A stretch of DNA of 64,000 nt from Cricetomys ansorgei. Taxonomy: Eukaryota; Chordata; Mammalia; Rodentia; Nesomyidae. Of this stretch, positions 33,045 through 43,850 are shown one piece after another. Where the stretch lies: assembly GCA_026225945.1 (NCBI GenBank), contig JAMJFZ010001258.1:3486501-3550500 (forward strand), in the 5' to 3' direction. Position 1 is the stretch's first letter; every line of letters starts with the position of its first letter. The notes beneath the pieces were generated by a model. It was given only the letters and a program-made list of their open reading frames with translations, was not told the origin of the DNA and ran no database searches. Both the position numbers and the translations under genes were made by a program.

Positions 33045-33135
33045 TTAATGCTCATAATATCGGTAGGGACAGGCACTGCTGCCAGCCTTACTTTGAAGAT
33101 GAGGAACCTGAGACCAGCAAGGCTAGGACATTGTC
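33045..33135 (-). repeat. MIR fragment, antisense
   Basis: 'cactgctgccagccttactt' and 'tgaagatgaggaacctgaga' fit an antisense MIR core. Confidence 0.5.
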
Positions 33136-33138
33136 TTC

Positions 33139-33498
33139 ATTAGGGCCACTGATGCTGTGATGAAACATGACCAAAAGCAAGTTGGGGTAGAAAGGGATTG
33201 ATTCGGCCCACACTTCCGCAGGACTGTTCATCACCGAAGGAAGTCAGGACAGGAACTCGAGCAGGCAGGAACCTGGAGCAGGAACCTGGAGCAGGAGCTG
33301 ATGCAGAGGCCATGGAGGGCGCTGCTTCCTGGATGCCCCCCATGGCTGGCTCAGCCTGCTTTTCTTGTAGAACGTAGGACCACCACCCCAGGGATGGCAC
33401 CGCCCACACAAATCATTAATAAAGGCCCTACAGCCAGATCTTCCAAAGGCTTTTTCTCTTTTCAGATGGCTCTGGCTTTTGACAAGTTGACATAAAAC
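33139..33498 (-). mobile_element. ERVL-like LTR, antisense
   Basis: 'tgatgaaacatgaccaaaag', 'caagttggggtagaaaggga', 'gaggccatggagggcgctgc', 'cccagggatggcaccgccca' and 'gacaagttgacataaaac'. This is the reverse of the element at 2961-3380. A 12-bp motif (ggaacctggagc) is duplicated in it. Confidence 0.7.
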
Positions 33499-33609
33499 AT
33501 AAAATTCAGGAGACCTGAATCCGGGTGATCTAACTCCAGGTTCTTCATCCTTGCATCAGCGTGGAAGCAGTGTAACCAGGAACCGGGAGCATGGACAGTC
33601 CCTCATCCT

Positions 33610-33768
33610 CCACAGTGAGCAGGCCCTCCCACATCAATCATCAGTCAGGAAAACGCCCCAGACTTGCATACAGGCCGATCTGATGGAAGTGTTTTCTCAG
33701 TTTAGTTCCCTCATCCTAAATGGCTCTAGCTTGTGTCAAGTTGACCAAAACCTAACCAGTACAGGGTG
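33610..33768 (-). mobile_element. Second ERVL-like LTR fragment, antisense
   Basis: 'gagcaggccctcccacatca', 'gcatacaggccgatctgatg', 'tctagcttgtgtcaagttga' and 'cctaaccagtacag'. This is the inner and 5' portion of the same LTR family, next to the fuller copy. Confidence 0.65.
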
Positions 33769-33774
33769 ACGGGG

Positions 33775-34500
33775 TGAGTGCATGCATGTGTTCGTGTGCA
33801 TGAGCATTTGCGTATGTGTGCGTGCGTCCATGCATGTGCACAGGCATACATGTGTATACACTTCTGTACGTGTGTTAGTGTGTATGTATGGACACATGCA
33901 TGTGTACACACATCTGCACGTTCAAGTGTGAGCACTTGTGCACCTGTGAGAGTGTGAGCAGCTGTGCATGTGTGTGAGGAGAGGACAGCAAGTGCCCTGG
34001 TCTCTCACCCTCCACCTGACTCCTTTGAGTCAGGATCTCTCAGTGAATCTGGTGCTCACTGATTTTTTTCTAACCAAATGAAGAACCACAGTGATCCTCC
34101 ATCTCCACGGTGATCCTTCCATCTCCACAGTGATCCTCCCGTCTCCACGGTGATCCTCCTGTCTCCACGGTGATCCTCCCGTCTCCACAGTGATCCCCCC
34201 ATCTCCACAGTGATCCCCCCGTCTCCACGGTGATCCTCCCATCTCCACGGTGATCCTCCCATCTCCACGGTGATCCTCCCATCTCCATAGTGATCCTCCC
34301 GTCTCCACAGTGATCCTCCCATCTCCACAGTGGTCCTCCCGACTCCACGGTGATCCTCTGTCTCCACGGTGATCCCCCTGTCTCCACAGTGACCCCCTGT
34401 CCCCAGCTCTGGGGTTGTAGGTCCGAGGCCGTGCCCTCTGTCTCCATCGGTGCTGGGGCCCTGGTCCTCAGACTTTTGTAGCTAGTGCTTTTTACCCACT
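33775..34500 (-). mobile_element. Antisense composite SINE with expanded tail and interior
   Basis: The degenerate (TG)n of 33775-33975 is the antisense tail. It is followed by 'tgagtcaggatctctcagtg' and 'aatctggtgctcactgattt', which is the antisense B1-like centre. After the 34092-34406 minisatellite the element resumes with 'ggtgctggggccctggtcct' and 'agtgctttttacccactggg', the antisense head. Confidence 0.65.
34092..34406. repeat. 20-bp minisatellite, about 16 copies
   Basis: Units of tgatcctcccatctccacgg with variants at positions 8-11 and at the end (cag/cgg). Unit length is 19-20 bp throughout. The unit closely resembles 'gatcctcctgtctccacctc' of the antisense composite SINE in which it sits. 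Open frames (Trp-Arg-Gly-Asp-type repeats on the minus strand) are a by-product. Confidence 0.95.
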
Positions 34501-34526
34501 GGGCATTGCCCAGGCTCAAGTGAAGC

Positions 34527-34731
34527 TTTATTGTATTTTATTTTAAGTAATGTATTTAGTTTTAGTTCATGAGCATTGGTGTTCTGCCTGCATGTCTGTG
34601 TGAGGGTGTCAGATCCCCTGGATCTAGAGTTACAGACAGTTGTGAGCTGATATGTGGGTGGTGGGAACTGAACCCAGGTCCTCTGGAAGAGCAGCCAGTG
34701 CTCTTAATCTCTGAGCCATCCCTCCAGCTCC
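34527..34731 (-). mobile_element. B2 SINE, antisense
   Basis: 'ctggatctagagttacagac', 'gttgtgagctgatatgtggg', 'aactgaacccaggtcctctg' and 'agccagtgctcttaatctct'. Confidence 0.95.
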
Positions 34732-35111
34732 CTCAGAGGAAGCTTTAAACAGTCTGTGCAATACTACCGCAGCACAATAGCCCTGTTCACTTCCTCCCGT
34801 ATTTGTCTATAGACTCTGTTACTTTAAAACAGCGATACGTCTCTGATGAGAGAAGACTTGAGTTGTCTATGTGAGTTCAGCTACTGCCACCCTCTTTCTA
34901 GAAACACCCACAAGGAAAACATGTACCGGATATGCTAAAATCGCGACATGGTAGACAGGTCTGGGCGGGCCCCAGGACTGCCGTTCTGCGCCTGCGTGTT
35001 AGCGGTAGTTGTTCGGCCCATGTCGCGGTGAGTAGTTACGCTGTCCCATTCATTCAAAGTCCGGGACGTGTGATGAATGCTTACTACGTGTTAGTGCTAC
35101 TCACGAAAGTG

Positions 35112-35235
35112 GAGAGAAATGTTCTGGGGATGGTTGGGGCTGGGGCTCAGTGGCATACCCCTTGTCTAGCGTGCGTAAGGCCCGGGGTTCGTCCTCGGCA
35201 GAGGAAACAGAAAAAACAGGAGAGAGAAATGTTCT
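35112..35235 (+). mobile_element. ID SINE with 14-bp target-site duplication
   Basis: The ID body at 35126-35221 contains 'ggttggggctggggctcagt', 'ggcataccccttgtctagcg', 'tgcgtaaggcccggggttcg' and an A-rich tail. Direct repeats gagagaaatgttct at 35112-35125 and 35222-35235 are identical, so this is a fairly intact retroposition event. Confidence 0.95.
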
Positions 35236-36512
35236 TGGTCTGCGTCCTGTAGCGTAAGGATAACAGCACCGATTTTCCAGGGTTAAAGGAAGGGTAATCG
35301 GGGTACAGTGTAGGCACTGTGCGGGGAACTGCTTTGCAAACTGTAAAAGAGTCAGTGTTTTTAGCTAAATCAACTCCTTGCCAAATAAGAAAGGGCAATG
35401 TCCAGGGGTCCCCAGACGGTATCATCTTAGAGGCCAAGCTAAGCAACCAATGGTAAGCAGCCGGTGAGATTACACTACAACCTGGGCACCCCTAATCTTA
35501 AAACATGATATCCAGAACGTTCCAGACTTGAAGTGTTTTGCGTGACAGCGTGACCCAAACTGGGGAAGCTCTGTAGCTGCCTCGTGTGAGAGGTCACAGT
35601 AAAAACACACAGGCAATGTAACACCGCACAAAATAGCCTTCATGCTATCTGTAGAAAACGTCTGTGAAGTCCAATAACCGCTGTGCTCTTAGGCTTGGGC
35701 CCCATCCCACGAGTATTTCATGTGTGTCTGCAAGTATTCCCAATTCAGGGGGAAATTCTAAAATCCAGAGCACTTCCGGTGCCAAGCATTTCAGGTAACG
35801 GACACTCAGCCAGCTGTGCCTCTGTCTATCCACTCAACCCTTGGCTCTAAACATACAGACTGTTTTAAGCCTGGGTGCTAGCCTTCATGTCTCTTACTGC
35901 AATGGCATTCCCAGGGCAGACTGCTCTGCCATGGCTGACATTAGATACTGCTGTCTGTGTTCTCTCTTGCACATGCAGCAGGAGCCCATTATCCGTGGAT
36001 AACTGGAAAGCTGTGGTTTGCTAAAGAGGGTCCTTTCTCCCTCGTGCTTTATGTCTGGATCGATGAGGGTATGGCATCTTCTTTTCCGGGTATATGATTA
36101 CACACTAAACAAGTTGATGATCGAGCTAGTCCGCTCAGCTGACCCCTCCCTTACTGAGCAGCTCTCAGGGAAGGGCAGGTGAGTAGCACGCAGGGAAGTT
36201 CAGAAACCCTGGGAGGAAGGAGCAGTGTGCAAGCCGTGGGCAGACCTGGAGGAGAGCAGCGTGAGGACGGGCTGTAGTGAGAAGTGCCATGAGCTGTTTC
36301 TTCCCACTCTCCCCTACAAGTGGGCCTCTCTATGGAAACTCCGCGTGAAGAGAATGGAATTTTTTTAGCTAGAAGAATGTGAGTTTTCATATGCCCGAGG
36401 GAAAGTCTTCAGGTCCATCTTGGCTCTAGACACCAGGTCCTTAGACCCACAGCACTTGCAAGGTCAATGAAGACCACTGTTGTCTGCTTTATTTTAGTTC
36501 CTATTTTGTGCT
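35236..36512. other. Unique intergenic stretch
   Basis: No gene or repeat recognised. Confidence 0.35.
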
Positions 36513-36550
<38 letters not shown>

Positions 36551-36823
36551 TGTGTGTATGCATGTGTGTGTATGTTTACGTGTGTATGTGTGTATGTGTG
36601 TGTGTTTCTGTGTGTATGTGTGCGTGTGTATGTGTGTGTGCATCTGTGTGTGTGTGTCTGTGTATCTCTGTGTATGTGTGTATCTGTGTGTATATATGTA
36701 TGTATGTATATATGTGTATGTGTGTGTGTACGTCTGTGTGTATGTATCTGTGTGTGTATGTGTGTGTGTGTGTGTATATCTGTCTCTGTGTGTGTGTACC
36801 TGTGTGTGTGTGTCTGTGTGTGT
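36513..36823. repeat. (TG)n array with TATG/TCTG variants
   Basis: About 310 bp of TG repeats interrupted by ta and tc. I see no clear flanking SINE, unlike most other arrays here. Confidence 0.95.
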
Positions 36824-37434
36824 CCTCTTGGAGTTGTTCATCCTGGTTCTAAAGTCCCTTCCTCAAAGTGATTTCTGCAGGGCTGGGTGTCAACTCAGAC
36901 TTAACCAGTAATTCCTCGTCTTGGAATTCTGTTTGGAAGTTTGAAGCTGGGAAGCAGCTGTATTGGAAAAGTGAGCTGTAGGACATATGTGGTGGCCACC
37001 CTCACACCTATGTACAGAATGTTCATTTGTGGAAAGAGACGAAGTCCTGAAGACTCTGAGACAGCCAGGACTGAGAGGAGAGGCCCCGCTCCCTGGTCCC
37101 TGCAGACACCCAAGCCCCTTCTAACGAAGTCCCTGTGACCCAAACTGCATTAAAGTTGCCTTTTGTCCCATGTGAATCAGAGGTCTGTTCCCCGTCCTGT
37201 GGCCCTGCACCCACGATGGCTCACTCCCAGCGCCCAAGTCTGCAACAAGCTATTTCTACGCGGCCCTCTTCACGGTTAGCCATCACCTCGGGAAGCGCCA
37301 TGAGAAGGCTGGAGATGGCTCATGCTGAATCGTGGTTTAACATGCTTCTTTGGTCCAGGATGGCACTCAAGGAGTCATGAAGTTATTAACTACTACCAAC
37401 GACAATAACAACGGCCACCGTTTGTTTGGACTTT
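36824..37434. other. Unique intergenic stretch
   Basis: No gene or repeat recognised. Confidence 0.35.
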
Positions 37435-37620
37435 TGGTGGTAAACACTATGGTAAGCACATTATAACAGCCTTAATATTTCTATATTATAGGTAAGGGAA
37501 TTGAGATATGGCAGGGAGAAGACAACAAACCAAGAAATAGCTCTCCAGTAGTATAATTTACAGGAGCCAACTATGAGTTCTGTCCGTTCATATTGTGTCT
37601 AAGTGCAGAGTGTGCAATCA
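37435..37620 (-). repeat. MIR-like, antisense
   Basis: 'cactatggtaagcacattat' and 'ataggtaagggaattgagat' fit an antisense MIR. Weak. Confidence 0.45.
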
Positions 37621-38239
37621 GCTTTCTGTGCACAAACAACCAAGGGGGCAGGGCTAGTCAGCACCACGTTTGCTTTTTATTTGGAGACTTGATCGTTAAG
37701 TAAAGTAACAGTTCATCATTTGCCAGACAGCGAGGAAAGTCTTGTGCTATCTGTCCAAAACAAGAGTCAGGGGCTGGAAGCCAAGGTGCCCCGGACAGAA
37801 GGGAGCGGGGCGGAGAGTATTTATCACCAACTATCATCCCGCAGTGGACACGCAGTTGAATCACTCCCTCGAGGAAGCGATCAATGCTGTTGGGAATATG
37901 CTTCAGAATGATGAGCTGGTGTTTTTCTAGTCCAGCCTCAAGCCAGCTTGATTCTCGCCAGGCTCCTGAGATGGCCAAGGTCTGCCCACAGCTTCTCTTC
38001 TCTTGTGCCTTCCTCCCGCTTCCTTCGCGTTCCTTCCACCTCTCTTTCCTTCTCCTCTTCTCCCACTATTTGGTAGATGTTTAATGAGCCTCCATGACAC
38101 ATTAAAATAAAATTCCTGCCTTTGGGGAGGTTATAATTCATATGCACGTGCGTGTGCACACACACACAGACACACACTCACAAAAACAGGCAAGAAACTC
38201 AGCAGTGCTAATAACAGATGCGCAGTGATGAAAGAGAAA

Positions 38240-38700
38240 TCGCATAGGCTTAGGAATCAAACAGGTTTAGCCTACTTGCTTCTGCCTGCTACCAGCAGAC
38301 ATTATCTTGAGCAAGTTATCTGTGTGCATCTGCATGTCCTCATCTGTAAAAGCGGGGCTAGTAATCATGTGTGTTTACTATGATCGTTGGGGTGACTGCA
38401 TGTGGGATGTAAGTCATGTTAAAAACAAACAAAAAACAAAAATAAAAAACCTTTCATGGAACCAAGAAGATGGCTCAGAGGCACCTGCTATCAACCGTGA
38501 TGGCCTGAGTTCAACCCCCATGCCCCACATGGTGGAAATAGGGAGCCAACTTCCGTAAGTTATCTTCTGACTTCCATATCTGTGTATGTACACACACAAT
38601 ACACACTGGCTCACAAAATGAATAAAACTGTAACAAAAATAAAAAATAAAAACTTTGGCATAGTATCTGGCAAATACTAAGTGTTCAATAAATATTGACC
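38240..38700 (+). repeat. MIR split by a B3 insertion
   Basis: MIR 5' and core at 38240-38420 ('gagcaagttatctgtgtgca', 'catctgtaaaagcggggcta'). The MIR 3' end is at 38652-38700 ('tagtatctggcaaatactaa', 'gtgttcaataaatattgacc'). A B3 lies between. Confidence 0.75.
38450..38645 (+). mobile_element. B3 SINE
   Basis: 'aaccaagaagatggctcaga', 'gatggcctgagttcaacccc', 'cacatggtggaaatagggag', 'agttatcttctgacttccat' and an A-rich tail with aataaa. It is inserted in the MIR. Confidence 0.85.
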
Positions 38701-38914
38701 TCTATAACATTTCTTCAAGCATTTTTCTTGGGGGAAATCTGGCAAAGCTGGGTTTTTTTGTTTGTTTTTTGTTTTTCCATTTCTGATTTAACTCACTAAG
38801 CATTATAGAGTCAACCACTATACAGGGATAATGAGGCCCAGTTTCTATCATAAAACAGTTTATAGGTTTACAAAGGAACGATATAGAGACACAGGAAACT
38901 ATGTGTGTATTTAA

Positions 38915-39115
38915 CTGCTAAGCTGTGGTTAGGAGCCCTGGCTGCTCTTCCAGAGGACCTGGGTTTGATCCTCAGCACCCACACAGCAACTCACAACTGC
39001 CTGTAATTCCAGTTCCCTCTTCTGACCTCAGCAGGTTCCACCTACTCAGATGGTGCACAGACATACAAGCAGGTAAAACACCAGTCCATGCAAAATAAAA
39101 TAAAAGTTAAATTGA
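38915..39115 (+). mobile_element. B2 SINE
   Basis: 'ctggctgctcttccagagga', 'cctgggtttgatcctcagca', 'caactcacaactgcctgtaa' and tail 'gcaaaataaaataaaag'. Confidence 0.93.
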
Positions 39116-39572
39116 AAAACAAGAGAAAATGTTTAATGAAATTGAAGAGCCAAACTCTAGGCAGAAGTAAATATTTCTCTAAAGTAGCCAACTAAGCTAC
39201 CCTTTCACATCCTCGTGGGAACAGCCTACCAAGAGGCTGGAAAAGACTCTTGGGTTCATGCGATAGGCTGAAGAGTTCAAACTGATCCTGGATTTTGGTA
39301 GAATCCTTGTATGTTGGAGAACAGCAGAGCTGTAGTGTGGCTTTGGGAATGTCAGAGTCCATTCGAGCAGGGTGGGTTTCTAGGGACCAGTCTGGGGACA
39401 GCAGCTGCCTACACACCAGACAGTACAGACCTGAGCCGAGTTCCGGTTGTAAAAAAGAAACAGAAGCTGACTGCAGAGGATGAGATTTATCCCCTTGATC
39501 AGTTACACACATTCAATCACGTAATGCACAGTGGTGGGCAACCCATCTCTCCAGCTTTTTCATCTTGTAAAA

Positions 39573-39690
39573 CAGAAGCTGAGCATGATAGCACACATGT
39601 CCACGATCCCAGAACTCAAAGGTCACAGGCAGAAGAACCGTGAGTTCAAGGCCAGCTTGCCTCTCATAAGGAAATCCTCTCTCAGAAAAT
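39573..39690 (+). mobile_element. Diverged B1/B4-like SINE
   Basis: 'gctgagcatgatagcacaca', 'gtccacgatcccagaactca' and 'gtgagttcaaggccagcttg', followed by an A-rich and (TA)n tail near 39711-39730. Confidence 0.65.
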
Positions 39691-39899
39691 GAGACAAAAA
39701 CAAGTAAAAAAAAATTATATATATATATATTTGCCTTTAAGGAGCGCACAGCCTAATTGGAAAGACAGGTTACCCAAAGAACATTCAAGAGTCGACTGCA
39801 AGGAACTCATCCATGTTCAAAGTAGGTATTGTTCCTTTCTCCTTTGGGAATGAAAGCTAAATGATGTCATTCACATTCTCTGATAAGAAACAAAAGAGA

Positions 39900-40600
39900 A
39901 CCCGCAGTCAACTCTAGGGTCACTTCCAAAGGACGGCGAACGCGGTCCTTGGCCCTAATTTGTGGAGCGTCCTCCGCGGCCGGGGGTTTTACCAGCCTTT
40001 CTGGAGCTGAGCTTTCTGCAAAGTCACAGTCTGTTCCTATTAGTGATGAGAGAAAAAAAAAAAAAAGAAGAAAGAAAGAAAAAAGATGAGAACGAGAAGG
40101 CGGAACCCAGAGAGGACCACGGCTAAAAATAATGTTCAGATGGCATCCGTCTCTGCGGCATCCTGAGAGCCGCCCCCAGCCGCGCCAGGCTCCACTATCA
40201 GCAGATCTGCGACTTCAGCAGCACTGATATGCAATAAACAATTAAATACGCGCTTCGGAGGGATGAAGCGACACGGTCGCAAAGCCTCTCCAGTTCCCTT
40301 TCTTCGGATTGTTTGAGCGCCGGCTTCTTTAGTTTTACCTGAAAATTTCAAGAGGCTGGTTGGATTCCAAAATTACATATTCCCTTTCAGATGGAAGCCA
40401 GACAGTTGAGCGCATTGTGTGTCAGCTCATTTCTCCAGACATCAGTTAGCAGAAACCCTTTTAATGAAGGCCTGAGGCTGTCCATTATGCTGCTAGGGAG
40501 TCTGAGTCAGCAAACTCACTCAGATTTAAGATTTTAACTGGCCCTCATCCAGTGGTTAATCAAAAGCTAATGTACTTTGGCAATCTAAGTCCCTTGCATT
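39900..40600. promoter_or_regulatory. Repeat-poor block, candidate conserved regulatory element
   Basis: Free of SINEs, apart from an A-rich run at 40051-40084, and with more CpG than its surroundings (39935-39985, 40160-40320). It contains AT-rich homeodomain-like words (aataaacaattaaat, gttaatcaaaagctaat). It is about 30 kb upstream of Atrnl1. This is inference only; no conservation data were available. Confidence 0.3.
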
Positions 40601-41869
40601 CAGCGTCTGGAGAGGACGCTGGATTCAACGTTCTGGGGAAACAGCTTGTACAGGATGTCAATGGCTACGCACCACAGGGATGGTAGTGTCTGTCTGTCTG
40701 TCTGTGCATGTGTGTGTGTGTTTCTTGAAAGGTCTTCACAGTTACAGAGCACTAATGAGCCTTCGTGAGTCAGACTTGCCACAAATGCTTCCCTCTCCTC
40801 TTCTGGAAATGGGACAGGACACAGCCCCTCTGGCCCCGCAGGTTTCCCAGAGCCTGTGGACAGAATTAACAATCACATGAGGCCGAGTAAAAGCATGGAA
40901 GTTCTTCAAAGAAGCCAAACTCTTTCTCTGAAAGAGCTTTGGGGTGAGACAGATTTTATCCCGGAAGGCATGAAGTTGAATATTTAATTCCCTGCAGATA
41001 AATGGATCTCAAGGAGAGGACAATCACCAGTGTTGGACCCTGGCACATTTAATGAATTGGAACAGGTAGGTCCTAGATGAAGCATCATCTAGAATGTTAA
41101 CAAGCTGGGGCACTTAATTCAGTACCTGCTCCATTTGAATGCTTATGGCAAAACCACTTCTCCGCATAGCTGCAAAGACCAGAGAGGTCAGTGCTGCCCA
41201 CTTGGTCAAGATTAGCTCCCATCATAAAGAAAAAAGCAATCGTAGAGCGTTTTAAATAGACGTTCATTTACCTGATTACAGAAATGCGGTGTCTCCTGTG
41301 TGGTTCCATTTGTCTTGTTTTTATATTGAGCAAAGCCAGCCTGTTCTTTTGGTTGCATAGACTGCTTGTTTGTTCCTCGGCTGATAGTGACTCCCTTGTT
41401 AGAAGTGAAGACAGAAATTGACAAATCAGTCTACTTCATCCAACCCAGTGAATTCTTTGTACAAGAGGGTTGTAAGGAAAAGGTTTCTGTATCATATTGC
41501 TCAATGTTCCTTGATATGAAGCACGCCAACCACTAACAGATACGTGGTAGGGAGCCGAATGCAGCGTGAGAGGGAGCCATGTGTGAATGACTTCAGGAAA
41601 ATTGCCCGAATTATCAGTGCATCCAAAATAATTTCACAGTAAAACTAGGGACTTGTAAAAGAGAGAAAGCAAGGTTTATCTGAACAGCCCACCCTTCTTC
41701 TTTGGTGCTCTCAGGGTGGAGTCTGCTGGACTGTCAGAATGCTCGCTACTTCAGGAGATGGTTTGGGGATTCAGGCACAGACATTCCTGAGGGCATCGGC
41801 AGAGGGCATGGGTGACTTCAGACGGAAGGAAGGCTGGCCACACAGACACATGTGCATATCTCAGGCCAC
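40601..41869. other. Unique intergenic stretch
   Basis: No gene recognised. Short (TGTC)n near 40686-40705. AT-rich elsewhere. Confidence 0.35.
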
Positions 41870-42209
41870 TTCTTATGCCATAACCAAGTGTCAGAAACTG
41901 GGTCATTTATAAAGAAAAGAAGTCTTCTCCGTTCAAGTCTTAAAGACTGGGCAACTTTGCTTATTGCTGTGACAGAATTCCTGACTAAAGCAGCTTCGGA
42001 AGAAAGGGATGTTTGGGTTCCAAGTCATCGCAGCAGGGAAGTCATGGCGGAAGGGCCTGGGGCAGCTGTGCACACTGTGTCCACACTCACAGAAGCAGAG
42101 AGCAAAGCGTGCTACTGTTAACCAAGTTTTCATCTTTGCGCAGTCTGTCCCAAGCTCAGAGAGTGGGTACCCACTTCCCCACCTCAATCAACCTCATTGA
42201 GATCATTCC
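41870..42209 (-). mobile_element. Older MaLR/ERVL-type LTR, antisense, left half
   Basis: 'gggtcatttataaagaaaag' and then from 41950 'tttgcttattgctgtgacag', 'attcctgactaaagcagctt', 'ggaagtcatggcggaaggg'-like sequence and 'caatcaacctcattgagatc'. It is interrupted at 42210 and resumes after 43777 with 'tcacaggtgtacccagaggt'. Confidence 0.6.
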
Positions 42210-43777
42210 TGTTGTGGAGTTTATGTTTAGTTATGTGTAAAATAATTGCTTTATGCATTGTTGGGTGAGGGACTCCTTAGGTCTTGGTGTTTTGGATTGT
42301 TTGATTTATTCGGAGGACGTTTGATTAGTCACGATCTGCACGTGCTATCAGGAGAACACCCAAGGATTTCTGAATCAATAAAAACACTTGAGCTGAGATG
42401 CTCAGGATTCCACTGTCCAGAATGGTGCTGGCCAGGATGGTGGGTCCCTCTGCTGGGGTCTGGCATGGTTTGCAATTATGAAACATGCCTCCTTTTAGTC
42501 CTTGATGACTCACACTGCAGGTGAACAAATGACATCATGCCAGCTACTTCCAACATGGAGACAAGGAAGAACAAAAGAGAAACTCCAGACCTCACATGAT
42601 CTGTTTTGTTTTGTTTTCTGCAAACCTGTCCAGATGCTGGTGAGGTGAGCTGGTCCTGACAAGACACATCTACTACAGTGATGAAAATTCCACTCCATGA
42701 GGGAACCCTTCCTGCAAACAATGTGACCACTTGTTTTTCCTGCAAACCAAACTCTATCTTAAAATCTTGAAAGTGTTTCCTTGGGGTCACACAGAAGCTG
42801 CCTTCCAGAACTGACCGAGGTTGTAACTCATGCTGGTACCTGATCTTGGTGCTGTAAGAGTCACCCAGGTGGTGCTGGTTTTGAAGGCATGAAGGGGTCA
42901 TGGAGAGCAGCTGAAGCTTGGCACTGTGAGAAGCCAGGAGAGGCCATTGGTGAGGGTGCAGCCTCAGTAGTAGTTGAAAGCCCAGATTGAAGGGGTCATG
43001 TAAAAAAGTTGAGGCTCAGCATCATGAACAGAGCCTATGAGAGGCTATTTATTGGTGAAAGTGCAGCCCAGGTGCAACAAGGGACCCCAGTGTTCTGAAG
43101 ATGCCAGAACCATGGGATGACCACCAAGAACAGCAGCAGCAGCAGCAGCAGCTGAATAAAGCCAGCCAGAGCCTGGAGGACAAGGTGTGTGTGCTGCAGA
43201 GGGCAGAGCCAGAGAAGTGATCCAAGCCCTTTGCAGGAGCCCAGAAGACTGTGAGTGAATTCCAGATAATTGGATATTGATAATGTTTTTCTGCTGTCCA
43301 AAGACATTGTGAAAGGCTTGATAGATGCTTGGTTTCGTTTGGTCCTGTGTATTAGCAACCCTTGTGATTGTTCCTCTTGTAAATGGTTTTGCTACTGTAG
43401 TGTTAAATTGTATTGTAGAGATAAAGAATTTTTTTGCTTTTACAGAAAAGGGGAATTGCTGTAGAAGTTTATTTTAGTTATGTATAAAATATTGTTTTAT
43501 GGACTGTAGGGTGAGGGGCTCCCTAGGTCTTGGTGTTTTGTATGGTCTGCAGGTGTTGGATTTCTGTGGGGGATGTTTGATTGCTGATGATCTGCACCTG
43601 CTATCAGGAGATCACCTGAGGAGCTCTCAATCAATAAAACAGATACTCAGGGTTCCACTGTCTAGTATGGTGTTTGCCAGGATGGTGGTTCTCTGTGCTG
43701 GGGTCTGCCAGAGATCACAAGGATGAAAATGCCTCTGTGTCTCTTTTGGTGAGTCGACACACTGGCTGATTGCAACA
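42210..43777 (+). mobile_element. 1.57-kb non-autonomous LTR retrotransposon with both LTRs
   Basis: 5' LTR 42210-42527 and 3' LTR 43457-43777 are similar direct repeats (318 and 321 bp) starting tgttgtggag / tgctgtagaag and ending gtgaaca / tgcaaca. Shared landmarks are aggtcttggtgttttg, tttgattagtcacgatctgc / tttgattgctgatgatctgc, tatcaggaga and aatcaataaaa. A purine tract (aaaaggggaa) sits just before the 3' LTR. Flanks attcc (42205-42209) and gttcc (43778-43782) look like a 5-bp target duplication with one mutation. The 929-bp interior has no gag, pol or env ORF. It includes a 97-bp-spaced imperfect duplication (gaaggggtcatg at 42891 and 42988) and a (CAG)7 run. Likely a MaLR- or ERV-type non-autonomous element; family not named. 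Confidence 0.88.
43131..43152. repeat. (CAG)7 trinucleotide run
   Basis: A short CAG run inside the retrotransposon interior. Not in a credible coding frame. Confidence 0.95.
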
Positions 43778-43850
43778 GTTCCTCACAGGTGTACCCAGAG
43801 GTTTGTGTCCTCTGTGCTTCAATAGTGACCAACACAGTACTCCCAGAGGG
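43778..43850 (-). mobile_element. Older LTR, right half after the retrotransposon
   Basis: 'tcctcacaggtgtacccaga' and 'ggtttgtgtcctctgtgctt' continue the antisense LTR broken at 42209. Confidence 0.6.

Noticed and set aside
34030..34519. Three overlapping minus-strand frames with repeated Trp-Arg-Gly-Asp type peptides, and a CRISPR-like regular repeat
   Set aside because: It is a contiguous 20-bp minisatellite without spacers, in a rodent genome.
42528..43456. Search for gag, pol or env in the LTR retrotransposon interior
   Set aside because: The 929-bp interior is interrupted in all frames and shows no retroviral motif, so it is called non-autonomous.
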